Below are positions 40,613 to 49,726 of a stretch of DNA of 51,433 bases, piece after piece; the stretch's first letter is position 1, and every line of letters begins with the position of its first letter. Under the pieces are notes generated by a model. It was not told where the DNA came from. It saw nothing but the letters and a program-made list of their open reading frames with translations, and ran no database searches. Made by a program: the position numbers and the translations under genes. Source of the stretch: an uncultured Mailhella sp. (lineage in GTDB: Bacteria; Desulfobacterota; Desulfovibrionia; Desulfovibrionales; Desulfovibrionaceae); assembly GCA_944322635.1 (NCBI GenBank), contig CALUPL010000019.1, forward strand, positions 1 to 51,433. Direction: 5' to 3'.

Positions 40613-41215
40613 TCATTTTTTGCGGGTATTGACTACGTTGATCGCCCGTTCCGGACCATCGACGGCGAAACGGATGATGGCATCCACGGCATTGGGGAAG
40701 GCCTTTTCCATGAGTTCCCTTTCCGGATCGGCAAAGTGGCCGAGCACCCAGGGAATGACCTGTTCGCGGTTTTCCGGCTTGCCCACGCCCACACGAAGCC
40801 GATAGAAGTCCGGGGTTCCGAGGCGCTGCTGTATGGATTTGATGCCGTTGTGTCCGGCGGCGCTTCCTCCCTTCTTGAGTTTCAGTCTGCCCGGTTCGAG
40901 GTCGAGTTCGTCGTGCACCACGATGAGCTGTTCGGGCTGAAGGCGATACCAGGCCATGAGCGGCTGCACGGCGTCGCCGCTCAGGTTCATGAAGGTCTGG
41001 GGCATGGCGACGAGCCATGTGCCGCCGCCCGGGATCTGTATGCGCCAGAGCAGGGCATTGAAACGGGAACCGGAAAGCTGCTCCGGGCTGCGGCCGTTGC
41101 CGCGTTCCACTTCTTCAAGAAGCATCTGCACGGCCATGAAGCCGGTGTTGTGGCGCGTGCCTCTGAATTTGGGCCCGGGGTTGCCGAGTCCGACAATGAG
41201 TCCGTTGAGATCCAT
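40613..41215 (-). CDS. pth: Peptidyl-tRNA hydrolase
   Basis: Releases tRNA from peptidyl-tRNA that has dropped off ribosomes. The 200-residue protein matches Pth throughout: LIVGLGNPGPKFRGTRHNTG (residues 6-25, catalytic His 22), PQTFMNLSG (about 72-80), VVHDELDLEPGRLKLKKGGS (about 99-118) and GHNGIKSI (about 121-128). An insert of a few residues follows RGNGRSPEQLSGSR. It lies upstream of rho and may share its transcript. Confidence 0.97.
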   Translation of the reverse strand: MDLNGLIVGLGNPGPKFRGTRHNTGFMAVQMLLEEVERGNGRSPEQLSGSRFNALLWRIQIPGGGTWLVAMPQTFMNLSGDAVQPLMAWYRLQPEQLIVVHDELDLEPGRLKLKKGGSAAGHNGIKSIQQRLGTPDFYRLRVGVGKPENREQVIPWVLGHFADPERELMEKAFPNAVDAIIRFAVDGPERAINVVNTRKK

Positions 41216-41389
41216 GGTTGATTCCGAATGGTTATTTATAGGGAAAAGGCCGCAGGGCCGCGATATGCGGACGAATGTGCGGCAGAGAAGGGCGCGTGTC
41301 AAGTCTTCTTGGCAAGCGGGGGCGCAGATGGTACATGACGGGGGCGGGCGTCCCGCCCGGCATGAAAATAAAACGGCAGGAGTGTCAAT

Positions 41390-42298
41390 ATGCCGCAGTT
41401 GTATCGTCTGGACATTGTTGTTTCCGAAGAGGACTTTCCGCTGGCGGAGGCGCTGGTCGCTCAGAGCGCCGGATCGGGCTGGGAGGAGGAATCCCTGCCC
41501 ACCGGGGAAATGCTGCTCCGCGTGACGGGCGAAAGCGAAGCGGAGCGCGAGACCTTGGCCCGCAACGTGTCGGAAATGTTGCCCGGAGCCGCGTTGTCGC
41601 GCGAGACCATTCCCGACAAGGACTGGCTTGCCGGATGGCGAAGCTACTTCACCCCGGTGGAAGCCGGGAATTTTCTCATTCTTCCCCCGTGGATGAAGGA
41701 TCAGGATGCGAAGGGCCGCATTCCCGTCGTCATCGAACCCAAGTCGGCCTTCGGCACGGGACATCATCCCACGACAACCATGTGCCTTGAGGCCATAAGT
41801 CTGCTGCATCAGGCCGGAGTGATGAAGGCCGGACAGCGCTTCCTCGACATGGGCACGGGCACGGGCATACTCGGCATAGGCTGCGTGAAGCTGGGACTTT
41901 CCGGGTTCGGCGCGGACATCGACCCCCTTTCCATCAGCAATTCCCGGGAAAACTGCGACATGAACGGCGTGTCCGGTGAGTTCGAAATTCAGGAAGGCAG
42001 CGTGGAACTCGTGGAAGGACAGCTCTTTGACGTGGTCATAGCCAACATTCTGGCCGGTCCGCTCAGGGAAATGGCTCCCATGCTCATGCCGCTGGTGAAG
42101 CCCGGCGGAAGCCTTGTTCTTTCCGGTTTTCTGTCGGTGCAGGTGCCCGGCATGAAGGAAGCCTACGCTTCCATGGGCGAAGCCGGAGAGCTTCGCATGC
42201 CCTCGCCGGCCACCGATCCCACGCGTTCGGCCAGCAGCGAGAACCCCGAGGCCGACGACTGGGTGTGTCTGTACTGGCCGAAAGTAAGCGAAAAATAA
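41390..42298 (+). CDS. prmA: Ribosomal protein L11 methyltransferase
   Basis: Trimethylates ribosomal protein L11. The 302-residue protein has the small N-terminal substrate-binding domain and the linker DWLAGWRSYFTPVEAGNFLI (about 78-97), then IEPKSAFGTGHHPTTTMCLE (about 115-134), SAM motif I FLDMGTGTGILGIGCVKLG (about 150-168), ADIDPLSISNSREN and VIANILAGPLREMAP (about 217-231), all PrmA hallmarks. AGGAG precedes the ATG. Single gene, divergent from pth, ended by a strong terminator. Confidence 0.96.
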   Translation: MPQLYRLDIVVSEEDFPLAEALVAQSAGSGWEEESLPTGEMLLRVTGESEAERETLARNVSEMLPGAALSRETIPDKDWLAGWRSYFTPVEAGNFLILPPWMKDQDAKGRIPVVIEPKSAFGTGHHPTTTMCLEAISLLHQAGVMKAGQRFLDMGTGTGILGIGCVKLGLSGFGADIDPLSISNSRENCDMNGVSGEFEIQEGSVELVEGQLFDVVIANILAGPLREMAPMLMPLVKPGGSLVLSGFLSVQVPGMKEAYASMGEAGELRMPSPATDPTRSASSENPEADDWVCLYWPKVSEK

Positions 42299-42439
42299 GC
42301 TCTCGGCAGAAAGTTTTCCGAAGGAAGGTTGTTCACGAAGAAAAGTAGTTCTTAAAGCAACGCTTTAAAAATTACTTATGGGCAAGAGCCTGGAAACGCC
42401 TTTGAGGTCGAATGGCATGCCCTGTATTACGGTATGTCT

Positions 42440-42488
42440 CAAAGAAAGAGGGGCAGTTCGAGTGATCGAGCTGCCCCTCTTTCTTTAT
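42440..42488. terminator. Bidirectional terminator between prmA and radA
   Basis: A long stem (GAAAGAGGGGCAG with CTGCCCCTCTTTC, extended by TTCGA/TCGAG) with a GTGA loop, and A/T runs on both sides, so it can stop transcription from both converging genes. Confidence 0.9.
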
Positions 42489-42588
42489 CTTATGAGATTG
42501 TTACGAAAATTCAAGAAAAGGCCGACGGAGTGCGTGCCATAGGGCCTCATGACCCTTTGTGAATGCGGGAGGAGGCAAGAGAAATGGG

Positions 42589-43938
42589 TTAGCCCTTGCG
42601 GAAGAGCAGGCGCTGCAGATCGGCAACGGTAGCTATTCCCTTGCTCTTCGGGTTTTCCGGACAGATGATGGGCGAATAGCCGAGGCGAAGCGCCTGCTTC
42701 ATGCGTATGTCCTGTCCTGAAACAGGACGCACCTGACCGTTGAGATCCACTTCTCCCCAGAGCACGCAGCGTTCCGGCAGGGGAATGTCGTAGAAGGAGG
42801 AGAGCAGAGCGGCTACGAGCGCGAGGTCGAGTCCCGGTTCCTGAAGGCGCATTCCGCCGCCGACCTTGGCATAGATGTCCGCCTGTCCGAAATTGAGACG
42901 CAGACGTTTTTCCAGCACGGCCAGAAGCAGGTGCAGACGGTTGACGTCGAATCCGAGACCGGTGCGGCGCGGAATGGAAAGATAGCTTCGCGTGGCCAGG
43001 GCCTGTATTTCCACGGCAAAGGGGCGCTGTCCGTCCACGGCCATGACCACGGCTGTTCCGCTCAGCGAGGTGTCGCGTGCGCCGAGGAAGAAGGTTGAGG
43101 GATCTTCCACCAGCTCCAGACCCTTTCGCACCATGCGGAAGATGAGCAGTTCCTGATTGGGGCCGAAGCGGTTTTTCAGCACTCGGAGCATGCGGAACAT
43201 TTCTCTGCGGTCGCCTTCCAGAGAAATGACGGTGTCCACCAGATGTTCGAGAAGTCGGGGACCGGCCAGCGTACCGTCCTTGGTGACGTGCCCCACGAGC
43301 ACCAGCGTAGTGCCTGCTCTGCGGCAGCGTTCCACAAGTTCCGTGGCTACGGTGCGCACCTGACTCACATTGCCGGGCAGGCCTTCGGCATTGTCGGATG
43401 CCAGCGTCTGCACGGAGTCCACGATCATGAGTGCTGGCGCGCTTTCCGGGTCTTCAAGAACGGGAAAAAGGTCTTCCACGCGACTCGTGGCTACGGCAAG
43501 GAGATTGTCGTGAAGTACGTCCAGACGCTCGGCCCGGCTTCGTATCTGCGGCAGAGATTCTTCTCCGCTGGCATAAAGCACGATTTTATTTTCCCTGGCA
43601 ACGGCTCCGGCAAGCTGGAGAAGAAGCGTGGATTTGCCTATGCCCGGCTCTCCGCCCACGAGAATGGCGGCACCGGGAACAAAACCGTGTCCGAGAACTC
43701 TGTCGAGAGCCTCAAGGCCGGTGCCGAAGGCGGCATGGTCGCTGCCCGACACGCTGGAGAGCGGCTGTATTTTCGTGGCGGAAGAATGTTTTGCTGAGTG
43801 CGGTCGTGCCGTGGGAGTCTGGGCAAGGCGGGTAAGCTCAAGAGTATTCCACTCCCGACACTTCGGGCATTGCCCCTGCCACTGTGCGCTTTGGGCTCCG
43901 CAGGAGCGGCAGACATAGACTTCCCGTATTTTCGGCAT
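42589..43938 (-). CDS. radA: DNA repair protein RadA
   Basis: A RecA-like branch-migration helicase for recombinational repair. The 449-residue protein has the N-terminal zinc finger CRSCGAQSAQWQGQCPKC (residues 10-27), Walker A GGEPGIGKST (about 93-102), Walker B MIVDSVQTL (about 171), the RadA-specific KNRFG (about 255-259), and a C-terminal Lon-like domain (DLALVAALLSSFYDIPL; about 377). Last gene of a five-gene minus-strand run, 18 bases after rpiB. Confidence 0.97.
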   Translation of the reverse strand: MPKIREVYVCRSCGAQSAQWQGQCPKCREWNTLELTRLAQTPTARPHSAKHSSATKIQPLSSVSGSDHAAFGTGLEALDRVLGHGFVPGAAILVGGEPGIGKSTLLLQLAGAVARENKIVLYASGEESLPQIRSRAERLDVLHDNLLAVATSRVEDLFPVLEDPESAPALMIVDSVQTLASDNAEGLPGNVSQVRTVATELVERCRRAGTTLVLVGHVTKDGTLAGPRLLEHLVDTVISLEGDRREMFRMLRVLKNRFGPNQELLIFRMVRKGLELVEDPSTFFLGARDTSLSGTAVVMAVDGQRPFAVEIQALATRSYLSIPRRTGLGFDVNRLHLLLAVLEKRLRLNFGQADIYAKVGGGMRLQEPGLDLALVAALLSSFYDIPLPERCVLWGEVDLNGQVRPVSGQDIRMKQALRLGYSPIICPENPKSKGIATVADLQRLLFRKG

Positions 43939-43956
43939 GACCGCTTCTCTTGAAAA

Positions 43957-44388
43957 TTACTTGTTGAACAGATTGATGCGGCGCAGATGACGTCCGCCTT
44001 CAAAGGCCGTGCTCAGAAACACGTCCACCATGCTGGCGGCAAGGCCCTGTCCGGTCACGCGTTCGCCGAGGCAGATGACGTTGGCATTGTTGTGGGCACG
44101 GGCGTAGCAGGCGTGAAATTCGGTGGTGCACAGCGCGGCACGGATGCCGGGAACGCGGTTTGCCGCCATGCTCATGCCTATGCCCGTACCGCACACGAGA
44201 ACGCCGAGGGCGTTTTCATCCTTAAGAAGAGCGTCGGTAACCGCCTGTGCCTTGAGAGGATAGTCGCAGCTCGCGGGATCGGAAGGGCCGAGGTCGTGCA
44301 CGTCGTGTCCCTTGTCCTTCAGGTACTGCACGAGGAAGGTTTTAAGATTGAAGCCCCCATGATCGGACGCGATGTAGATGATGCTCAT
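43957..44388 (-). CDS. rpiB: Ribose-5-phosphate isomerase B
   Basis: Interconverts ribose 5-phosphate and ribulose 5-phosphate in the pentose phosphate pathway. The 143-residue protein has YIASDHGGFNLK (about 5-16), GVLVCGTGIGMSMAANRVPG (about 62-81, catalytic Cys 66) and RAHNNANVICLGERV (about 97-111), all standard. GGAG precedes the ATG. It lies between the LolB-like lipoprotein gene (48 bases) and radA (18 bases). Confidence 0.96.
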   Translation of the reverse strand: MSIIYIASDHGGFNLKTFLVQYLKDKGHDVHDLGPSDPASCDYPLKAQAVTDALLKDENALGVLVCGTGIGMSMAANRVPGIRAALCTTEFHACYARAHNNANVICLGERVTGQGLAASMVDVFLSTAFEGGRHLRRINLFNK

Positions 44389-44436
44389 TTCAGTCTCCAG
44401 TGACTCGGTGTGTTGGTACGGGCTGCGCCCGTCCGG

Positions 44437-45300
44437 TTATTGGTCCAGTGAATAGACGGCAAAGTTGTCCGGAACGCTCAGCTGCATGCCGTTGTCCGAA
44501 AGGGTATCGGCCGGACGGCGTTCCTTTACGAGCAGCACCATGCGCATGTCTTTGCCGTCGCTTTCCGTGTTGCCGTCCAGACGACGGGGAAGGTCTCTGT
44601 CGTCGTAGGCCATGGTAAGCGTCCAGCGTTTCCCCATGCTCAGGCGCACGGGCAGAGCTTCGGCGTTCAGTTCCAGTTCGCAGTCCTGACCGTCGCGTCT
44701 GTAGCGGTAGATAATGCTGCCGTCGCCTCCGGTGACGTATCGCTCCGGGGTGGGGACGTCAAGAGCGGACAGATAGCGTCCCGCGAGAAAGTCGTTGAGA
44801 CGCGTCATGCGCATGGGCAGAGGCAGCCCGAGCAGTCTTCGCAGCGTTTCGGGCGTTTCGGCTCCGGCGTAGGCCTTTTGATCTCTGGGCAGAACGAGCA
44901 GCATCTGACCGTTTTCAAACACGGCCTTGGCCACATTTGCGCCCACGCCCGCGTTGACTTCGAGACGTATGGTGCGTGCATCATCCGGGGAATTTGCCTT
45001 GAAGTCCGCACTTTCGAGTCCGGCGGGCTCATGGCCCTGATCGTCAAGCAGGGAAGGCGCCCCCGTATCGGCGGACCAGAGCAGATAGGTCACACGTCTG
45101 GTATCGTTTACCGGGCCGAACCTCAGACTTCCGGAAATGACGTCATACGAAGCGGGACGTGCGGAACGCTCGACAAAGGCCTGCCAGCGAGCGGCTGCAT
45201 CGCTTTCCGGAGCTATGGGCATGCCTTTGGGCCCGCAGCCTGACAGAAAGGCCGAGAAAGCAAGGCCGAGAACGACGAGGGAGATTTTTTTTGTCATCAT
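44437..45300 (-). CDS. LolB-like / DUF4292-type lipoprotein
   Basis: A 287-residue protein with a lipobox (FSAFLSGC, Cys 22). The mature protein is beta-rich (LRFGPVNDTRRVTYLLWS, SIIYRYRRDGQDCELELNAE, RLSMGKRWTLTMAYDDRDLP) in the manner of LolA/LolB-fold lipoproteins that bind acyl chains; it follows a TPR lipoprotein, an arrangement I recall from other Desulfovibrio. Actual LolB function is not proven. The ATG overlaps the TPR stop by four bases; a second in-frame ATG follows immediately (one residue shorter). Confidence 0.7.
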   Translation of the reverse strand: MMTKKISLVVLGLAFSAFLSGCGPKGMPIAPESDAAARWQAFVERSARPASYDVISGSLRFGPVNDTRRVTYLLWSADTGAPSLLDDQGHEPAGLESADFKANSPDDARTIRLEVNAGVGANVAKAVFENGQMLLVLPRDQKAYAGAETPETLRRLLGLPLPMRMTRLNDFLAGRYLSALDVPTPERYVTGGDGSIIYRYRRDGQDCELELNAEALPVRLSMGKRWTLTMAYDDRDLPRRLDGNTESDGKDMRMVLLVKERRPADTLSDNGMQLSVPDNFAVYSLDQ

Positions 45301-47105
45301 GGGAGTTGTTCCAGTTTCTGACGCACTCTGGTGGCGTCTTCGGGATAACCGAGCTGTTCAAAGAGTTTCATGGCCTGCTGCCAGCCTTTTCGGGCGGAGT
45401 CGGCGTCTTTTCTTGCCGCGGCGATGTCGCCGTAGTGTTCAAGCATGGCGGGATCGCGGGGGCCGTCTTTGCCGGAGGCGTCGAGAGCCTTCTGAATCTG
45501 TTCCCATGCTTCATCCAGCTTTCCCTGGCGGAAAAGCACCCAGGCGAGGGAATCAAGAATGAAGTCCGTATCCGGCTCCAGCTCCACGGCGCGGCGGATG
45601 AGTCTGTAGGCCTTGTCGAGATCCCTGTTGCCGTCGGCCAGATTGTATCCCACATAGTTGAGCGCCAGAGCGTTGTCCGGATACCTGGCAGTGAACTTTT
45701 CCATAAGTGCCATGGCCTTTCGTCTGTTGCCCTGCATTTCCTGCAGATAGGCCTGCTGAAAGGCGGCGCTTTCATTGTCGGGATGCAGCCTGAGGGCTTC
45801 GTTCACGGCTTTTTCTGCTGAGGCGAAATCTTTCCTGTTGGCGTGCATTTCCGACATGAGAAGCAGCGGTTCCACGTCTTCAGGATGCAGCCTGCGCAGA
45901 TCTTCCAGCGTGACGAGCGCATCGGAAAAGCGTTTCTGCTCGTAAAGGATGCGCACTTTCATGCGGAGGGCCTTGTCGTATTCCGCACTTTGAGGGGACA
46001 GCTTGTCGAGATAGGAAAGAGCGTTGGTTGCATCGGAGCCGCTTTCATAAAGCAGCGCCGCATGATAAAAATAGAGTCCGTCCGGCATTCCCTTTCGGGT
46101 TTCGAGAAGCGTGAGCAGCTTTTCCGCCTGTTCGGGATGCTTTTCGTCCATGAGCATGGCCGCAGCGGCTACGGCGAAGTGGAGCGGATCCTGCGTTTCC
46201 ATCACCATGCCGGCCGCAGCATCCATCTCGCCGTTCTGAAGCAGCAGGCGGAGAAGAAACAGTCTTGCACTCCGGTTGTCGGGATCGTTTTCAAGAAGAT
46301 TGCGGTAGATTTTTTCCGCCTCTTTCCTGTTGCCGAGTTCCTCCTGCGTAAGGGCCAGAAGCTGCCATGCCTCGGAGTATTCCGGTTCTTCCTTCACGGC
46401 GACTTCCAGCTGCCTTTTGGCATCGGCAAACCGGCCGGACACGTTCAGCGCCTGCGCATAGGCAAAACGCATCTGCGGAGTCAGATGCTTTTCCGGAATG
46501 TTCCGGAACACGTCCATGGCTTCCTCCGCACGGGCGCTGCGCAGCAGAGCCAGAGCAAGTTCGGCCTGCGCCTGGCCGTCGGAAGGATGCTTCTGGGCAA
46601 AGGAACGAAGAAGGTCGATGGCGTCGTTTCTTTTGTTGTTCTGAATGAGCAGGTCGGCCTGCAGGGAAACCAGCGCAAGGTCATCCGGCATCTGGGCGGA
46701 AGCTTTTTGAATGAGCGGTACGGCATCCTTTTCGTCGTCGTGGGCAAGAAGCCAGATGGCCGCGTCGATGATGGGAGAGGACGACGGAAGCTTATAGGTT
46801 CCCGTGCCGTAGCGAAGCAGACGGTTGGCGGAATCGATGATTCCTTCACGATCGTTGTCGGCCAGCGCGCTGTCCAGCTTGAGCTGGGCAAAAATGAGTT
46901 CCGCCCTCTGGGATGGGGCCTTTTGCGTCGGCTGAATACGGACGTACATGTCCTCCTGATCGGAGGCAAGCCCATTGCCTGTGGCCGTGCATCCCGCAGG
47001 CAGCAGCATGAGGGCAAGAGTGGATGCCACCATCAGACGTTTTGCCTGCGCGGAAGAGGAGACGGAGTGCCGGACTCGGGGAAGGAGTGATGTATGACTG
47101 AGCAT
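45297..47105 (-). CDS. TPR-repeat lipoprotein
   Basis: A 602-residue envelope protein. The signal region has a lipobox (LMLLPAGC, Cys 39), preceded by an unusually long basic N terminus. The mature part is a solenoid of about 14 TPR units (examples: AQAELALALLRSARAEEAM; AWQLLALTQEELGNRKEAEK; ALNYVGYNLADGNRDLDKAY; about residues 85-595), a protein-protein scaffold. It is translationally coupled to the LolB-like lipoprotein, so both probably act together at the outer membrane. Confidence 0.87.
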   Translation of the reverse strand: MLSHTSLLPRVRHSVSSSAQAKRLMVASTLALMLLPAGCTATGNGLASDQEDMYVRIQPTQKAPSQRAELIFAQLKLDSALADNDREGIIDSANRLLRYGTGTYKLPSSSPIIDAAIWLLAHDDEKDAVPLIQKASAQMPDDLALVSLQADLLIQNNKRNDAIDLLRSFAQKHPSDGQAQAELALALLRSARAEEAMDVFRNIPEKHLTPQMRFAYAQALNVSGRFADAKRQLEVAVKEEPEYSEAWQLLALTQEELGNRKEAEKIYRNLLENDPDNRSARLFLLRLLLQNGEMDAAAGMVMETQDPLHFAVAAAAMLMDEKHPEQAEKLLTLLETRKGMPDGLYFYHAALLYESGSDATNALSYLDKLSPQSAEYDKALRMKVRILYEQKRFSDALVTLEDLRRLHPEDVEPLLLMSEMHANRKDFASAEKAVNEALRLHPDNESAAFQQAYLQEMQGNRRKAMALMEKFTARYPDNALALNYVGYNLADGNRDLDKAYRLIRRAVELEPDTDFILDSLAWVLFRQGKLDEAWEQIQKALDASGKDGPRDPAMLEHYGDIAAARKDADSARKGWQQAMKLFEQLGYPEDATRVRQKLEQLP

Positions 47106-47127
47106 GAATGTCCTGTGAACGGAAGAG

Positions 47128-48465
47128 CTATGGCTGTATCCATTCTTCCGAGAAGTCTTTGATCTCGCGCCCGAGATGTTCTTTCAGTTTTTCCAGCAGG
47201 CGCGCTTCCAGCTGGCGTATGCGTTCACGGGTGACATGATAACGTTCCCCGATTTCCCGAAGCGTGGCCGGTTCGTCGGTGAGAAGCCGGTGCTCCAGAA
47301 TATAGACTTCCTTTTCCGAAAGGGAAGGGATGAGTTCGTGAATGCTGTCCCGCACGAGCCTGGATACTTCGGAATCGGCAATGTCTTCCTCCACTCCCGG
47401 GCCGAGCGCAGGGAGAAAGTCCATGCGGGAGGCGCTTCCGCTGTCGTCGCTGACGGGCAGGTCAAGGGAAACGTCGCCGGCATCCAGCCGCTGCTGCATT
47501 TCCACTACCTGGTCCTTGGTGACTCCCAGTCTTTCCGAAAGAAGCGCCGCGTCGGGGTCGAAGCCCTGAAGAATAAGCTTCTGCCGTTCCCTGTTCAGGT
47601 TGTAGAAGAGCTTTCTCTGCGCCTGCGTGGTGCCTATTTTCACCATGCGCCAGTTGTCCATGATGAACTTGAGAATGTAGGCCTTTATCCAGAACGAAGC
47701 ATAATAGGAAAACTTTATGCCCTTGTCGGGATCGAATTTGTTGACGGCCCGCAAAAGCCCCACGTTGCCTTCCTGAATGAGGTCGAGTACGTTCTGCATC
47801 CAGCGGCGCTGAAAGTCCATGGCAATGCGGACCACAAGCCGAAGATGCGAGGAAACGATGCGGAAGGCTGCCTGAGGATCGCCGTGATCGCGTACGCGAC
47901 GGGCCAGCTCGGTTTCCTCTTCCGGTTCCAGCAGGGGAAACTTGCTTACTTCCCGCAGATAGCTCTGAAGATTGTCGCGAACTGCCACGCTCGGCAGTCT
48001 GTCTTCCGCAATGGCGGGAAGATTGCTGCCGAGGTCTATGACGCGGCCGTTGTCGTTCAGATCGTCGAAGGCGTCGTCAAGGGGGGCGTCATCAGGAAGC
48101 AGTTCTCCGTCCTGCGCCTGCTCGAGTTCTGCCTCCATGACTTCGGGGGAGTCGTCTTCGCCGGGCTCGTCCTTGGTGCTGCCGACTTCCGGGAGTTCTT
48201 CCGGAGCGGAATCCGATTCGTCCTTCTTCACCGAGGTTCCGCACCGGGAAGATCCGGTTTTTCGTTCAGATTTGTCCGCAGTTTTCTTCTCGGGCGTGGA
48301 AGAAGACTCCGTCTCTTCGGAAACGGGAGCCGCAGTGATATCAATGACATCCGTATCCTTTGAGGATATCTTGCTTTTTTTGACACGCGCAGAGGTGCTT
48401 CGGGTCTGCTTTTTCCCGGGAGAGGAAATCAGCTCGGCTTCGTGCGCATCGGAAATACTGGTCAT
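47128..48465 (-). CDS. rpoH: RNA polymerase sigma factor, RpoH-like, with a long acidic N-terminal extension
   Basis: A 445-residue group 2/3 sigma-70 factor. The C-terminal ~290 residues carry regions 1.2-4: LQSYLREVSKFPLL (about 165), NVLDLIQEGNVGLLRAVNKF (region 2.1-2.2, about 225-244), FSYYASFWIKAYILKFIMD (2.3-2.4), the RpoH-box-like sequence QRKLFYNLNRERQKL (about 279-293), and region 4 TLREIGERYHVTRERIRQLE (about 405-424). The first ~150 residues are Ser/Lys then Asp/Glu-rich and low complexity, absent from E. coli RpoH (284). I chose the start at 48465 (AAGGACG ahead). Assignment to heat shock is by family only. Confidence 0.85.
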   Translation of the reverse strand: MTSISDAHEAELISSPGKKQTRSTSARVKKSKISSKDTDVIDITAAPVSEETESSSTPEKKTADKSERKTGSSRCGTSVKKDESDSAPEELPEVGSTKDEPGEDDSPEVMEAELEQAQDGELLPDDAPLDDAFDDLNDNGRVIDLGSNLPAIAEDRLPSVAVRDNLQSYLREVSKFPLLEPEEETELARRVRDHGDPQAAFRIVSSHLRLVVRIAMDFQRRWMQNVLDLIQEGNVGLLRAVNKFDPDKGIKFSYYASFWIKAYILKFIMDNWRMVKIGTTQAQRKLFYNLNRERQKLILQGFDPDAALLSERLGVTKDQVVEMQQRLDAGDVSLDLPVSDDSGSASRMDFLPALGPGVEEDIADSEVSRLVRDSIHELIPSLSEKEVYILEHRLLTDEPATLREIGERYHVTRERIRQLEARLLEKLKEHLGREIKDFSEEWIQP

Positions 48466-48626
48466 GGAGTCGTCCTTCTTTCGGCAGGCTTCCGGGGTGG
48501 AAGCGTGATTGCCGAAATGTATCCTATAGTTTAAGGTTGGCGTTTTCAACGATTTTCAGTACACCTAAAAAAGTTCGCGGGAGAAAAGAATTCCGCGTGC
48601 GCACGATCTTGAAAAGGAGATTCATT

Positions 48627-49145
48627 ATGAAAGAAAAGCCGTTGGGCTTTTTTCGCCGCATGGCGGGAGTGCTGCTGACCGGCGCAGTTCTTATGGCGAT
48701 GTCGTTCTCTTCCGTCACGGCATTCGGACAGGACAAGGGCGCTCAGCTCAAACCCGTACACACGTACGAACTGCTTGACGAACTCGCGGCAAATCACGGC
48801 AAGGTCATTCTCGTGAATTTTTTTGCCGCATTCTGCGGACCGTGCCGCCGGGAAATACCGGAACTCATCAAGATGCGTAAGGAGATTCCCGAAGAGGATC
48901 TGCTCATCATAGGCATTGCCATCGACCAGAACATACGCGAGGCGGATTCCTTCGTGAAGTCCATGGGCATGCTGGGAGCCTATCCCGTCTATTACGGAGG
49001 GGAGGAACTCTCCCGTGCCTACAGGATAGACGCCATTCCCTTCAATGTCATCTACAACAGAGACGGACACATTGAGGCGAGTGAAGCCGGTTATGTTCCC
49101 GGTCCGGAAATGAAGCAGTTTCTCATGAGTCTCATCAGGCGGTAA
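48627..49145 (+). CDS. TlpA-like thioredoxin-fold protein
   Basis: A 172-residue periplasmic thiol-disulfide reductase candidate. A signal sequence (GVLLTGAVLMAMSFSSVTAFG, about 14-34, quoted here as the hydrophobic segment in shortened form LLTGAVLMAMSF) is followed by the thioredoxin fold with VNFFAAFCGPCRREIPEL (about 63-80; active-site CGPC) and the cis-proline region DAIPFNVIYNRDG (about 136-148). GGAGATTC precedes the ATG at 48627. It is divergent from rpoH and seven bases upstream of hpt. A cytochrome c maturation or general reducing role is possible. Confidence 0.9.
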   Translation: MKEKPLGFFRRMAGVLLTGAVLMAMSFSSVTAFGQDKGAQLKPVHTYELLDELAANHGKVILVNFFAAFCGPCRREIPELIKMRKEIPEEDLLIIGIAIDQNIREADSFVKSMGMLGAYPVYYGGEELSRAYRIDAIPFNVIYNRDGHIEASEAGYVPGPEMKQFLMSLIRR

Positions 49146-49151
49146 TATTTC

Positions 49152-49673
49152 ATGGATAATATGAAGGAAGTATTCAGCTCGGCGGAAATTCAGCGCCGCG
49201 TCGAGGAACTGGCAGCGCAGATAGACGACGTGTATAAAGGTGAAACGGTGGTGGCCGTCTGCGTGCTGAAAGGCGCGTTTCCTTTCTTCAGTGATCTTGT
49301 TCGTGCCATGAAGACGGATCTTCTCATTGATTTCGTCCGTCTTGCCAGTTACGGCGACAGGGCAAGCAGCAGTGAGCACGTGCAGATTACCAAGGATGTG
49401 GAAATATCGCTGGAAGGCCGTCATGTGCTTATTGTGGAAGACATCGTGGATACCGGCCGTTCCATGGATTTTCTCATGCGGTACTTCTCCTCCCGCGGGG
49501 CAAAGTCCATAAGGCTGGCCGCCCTCATTGACAAAAAGGAACGGCGGGAGTTTTCCGTGCACTCCGATTTCGCGGGCTTTGATCTGCCTGCGGGGTTCAT
49601 TGTCGGGTACGGTCTGGACTACGCCGAAAGATATCGCACGCTTCCGGCCATTTATGAGCTGCTTGACTGCTGA
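49152..49673 (+). CDS. hpt: Hypoxanthine phosphoribosyltransferase
   Basis: Salvages hypoxanthine and guanine to IMP and GMP. The 173-residue protein shows VAVCVLKGAFPFFSDLVRA (about 34-52), the PRPP loop VLIVEDIVDTGRSM (about 92-105) and the C-terminal DLPAGFIVGYGLDYAERYR (about 144-162), typical of Hpt. The start could be residue 4 (second ATG, nine bases on); neither has a strong ribosome binding site, consistent with coupling to tlpA six bases upstream. The window thus holds two purine salvage enzymes (gpt and hpt). Confidence 0.95.
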   Translation: MDNMKEVFSSAEIQRRVEELAAQIDDVYKGETVVAVCVLKGAFPFFSDLVRAMKTDLLIDFVRLASYGDRASSSEHVQITKDVEISLEGRHVLIVEDIVDTGRSMDFLMRYFSSRGAKSIRLAALIDKKERREFSVHSDFAGFDLPAGFIVGYGLDYAERYRTLPAIYELLDC

Positions 49674-49726
49674 CGCAGGCGGTGTATGGTCTCGATGCGC
49701 TATCACATAATGTTGGAGATTGCTTC

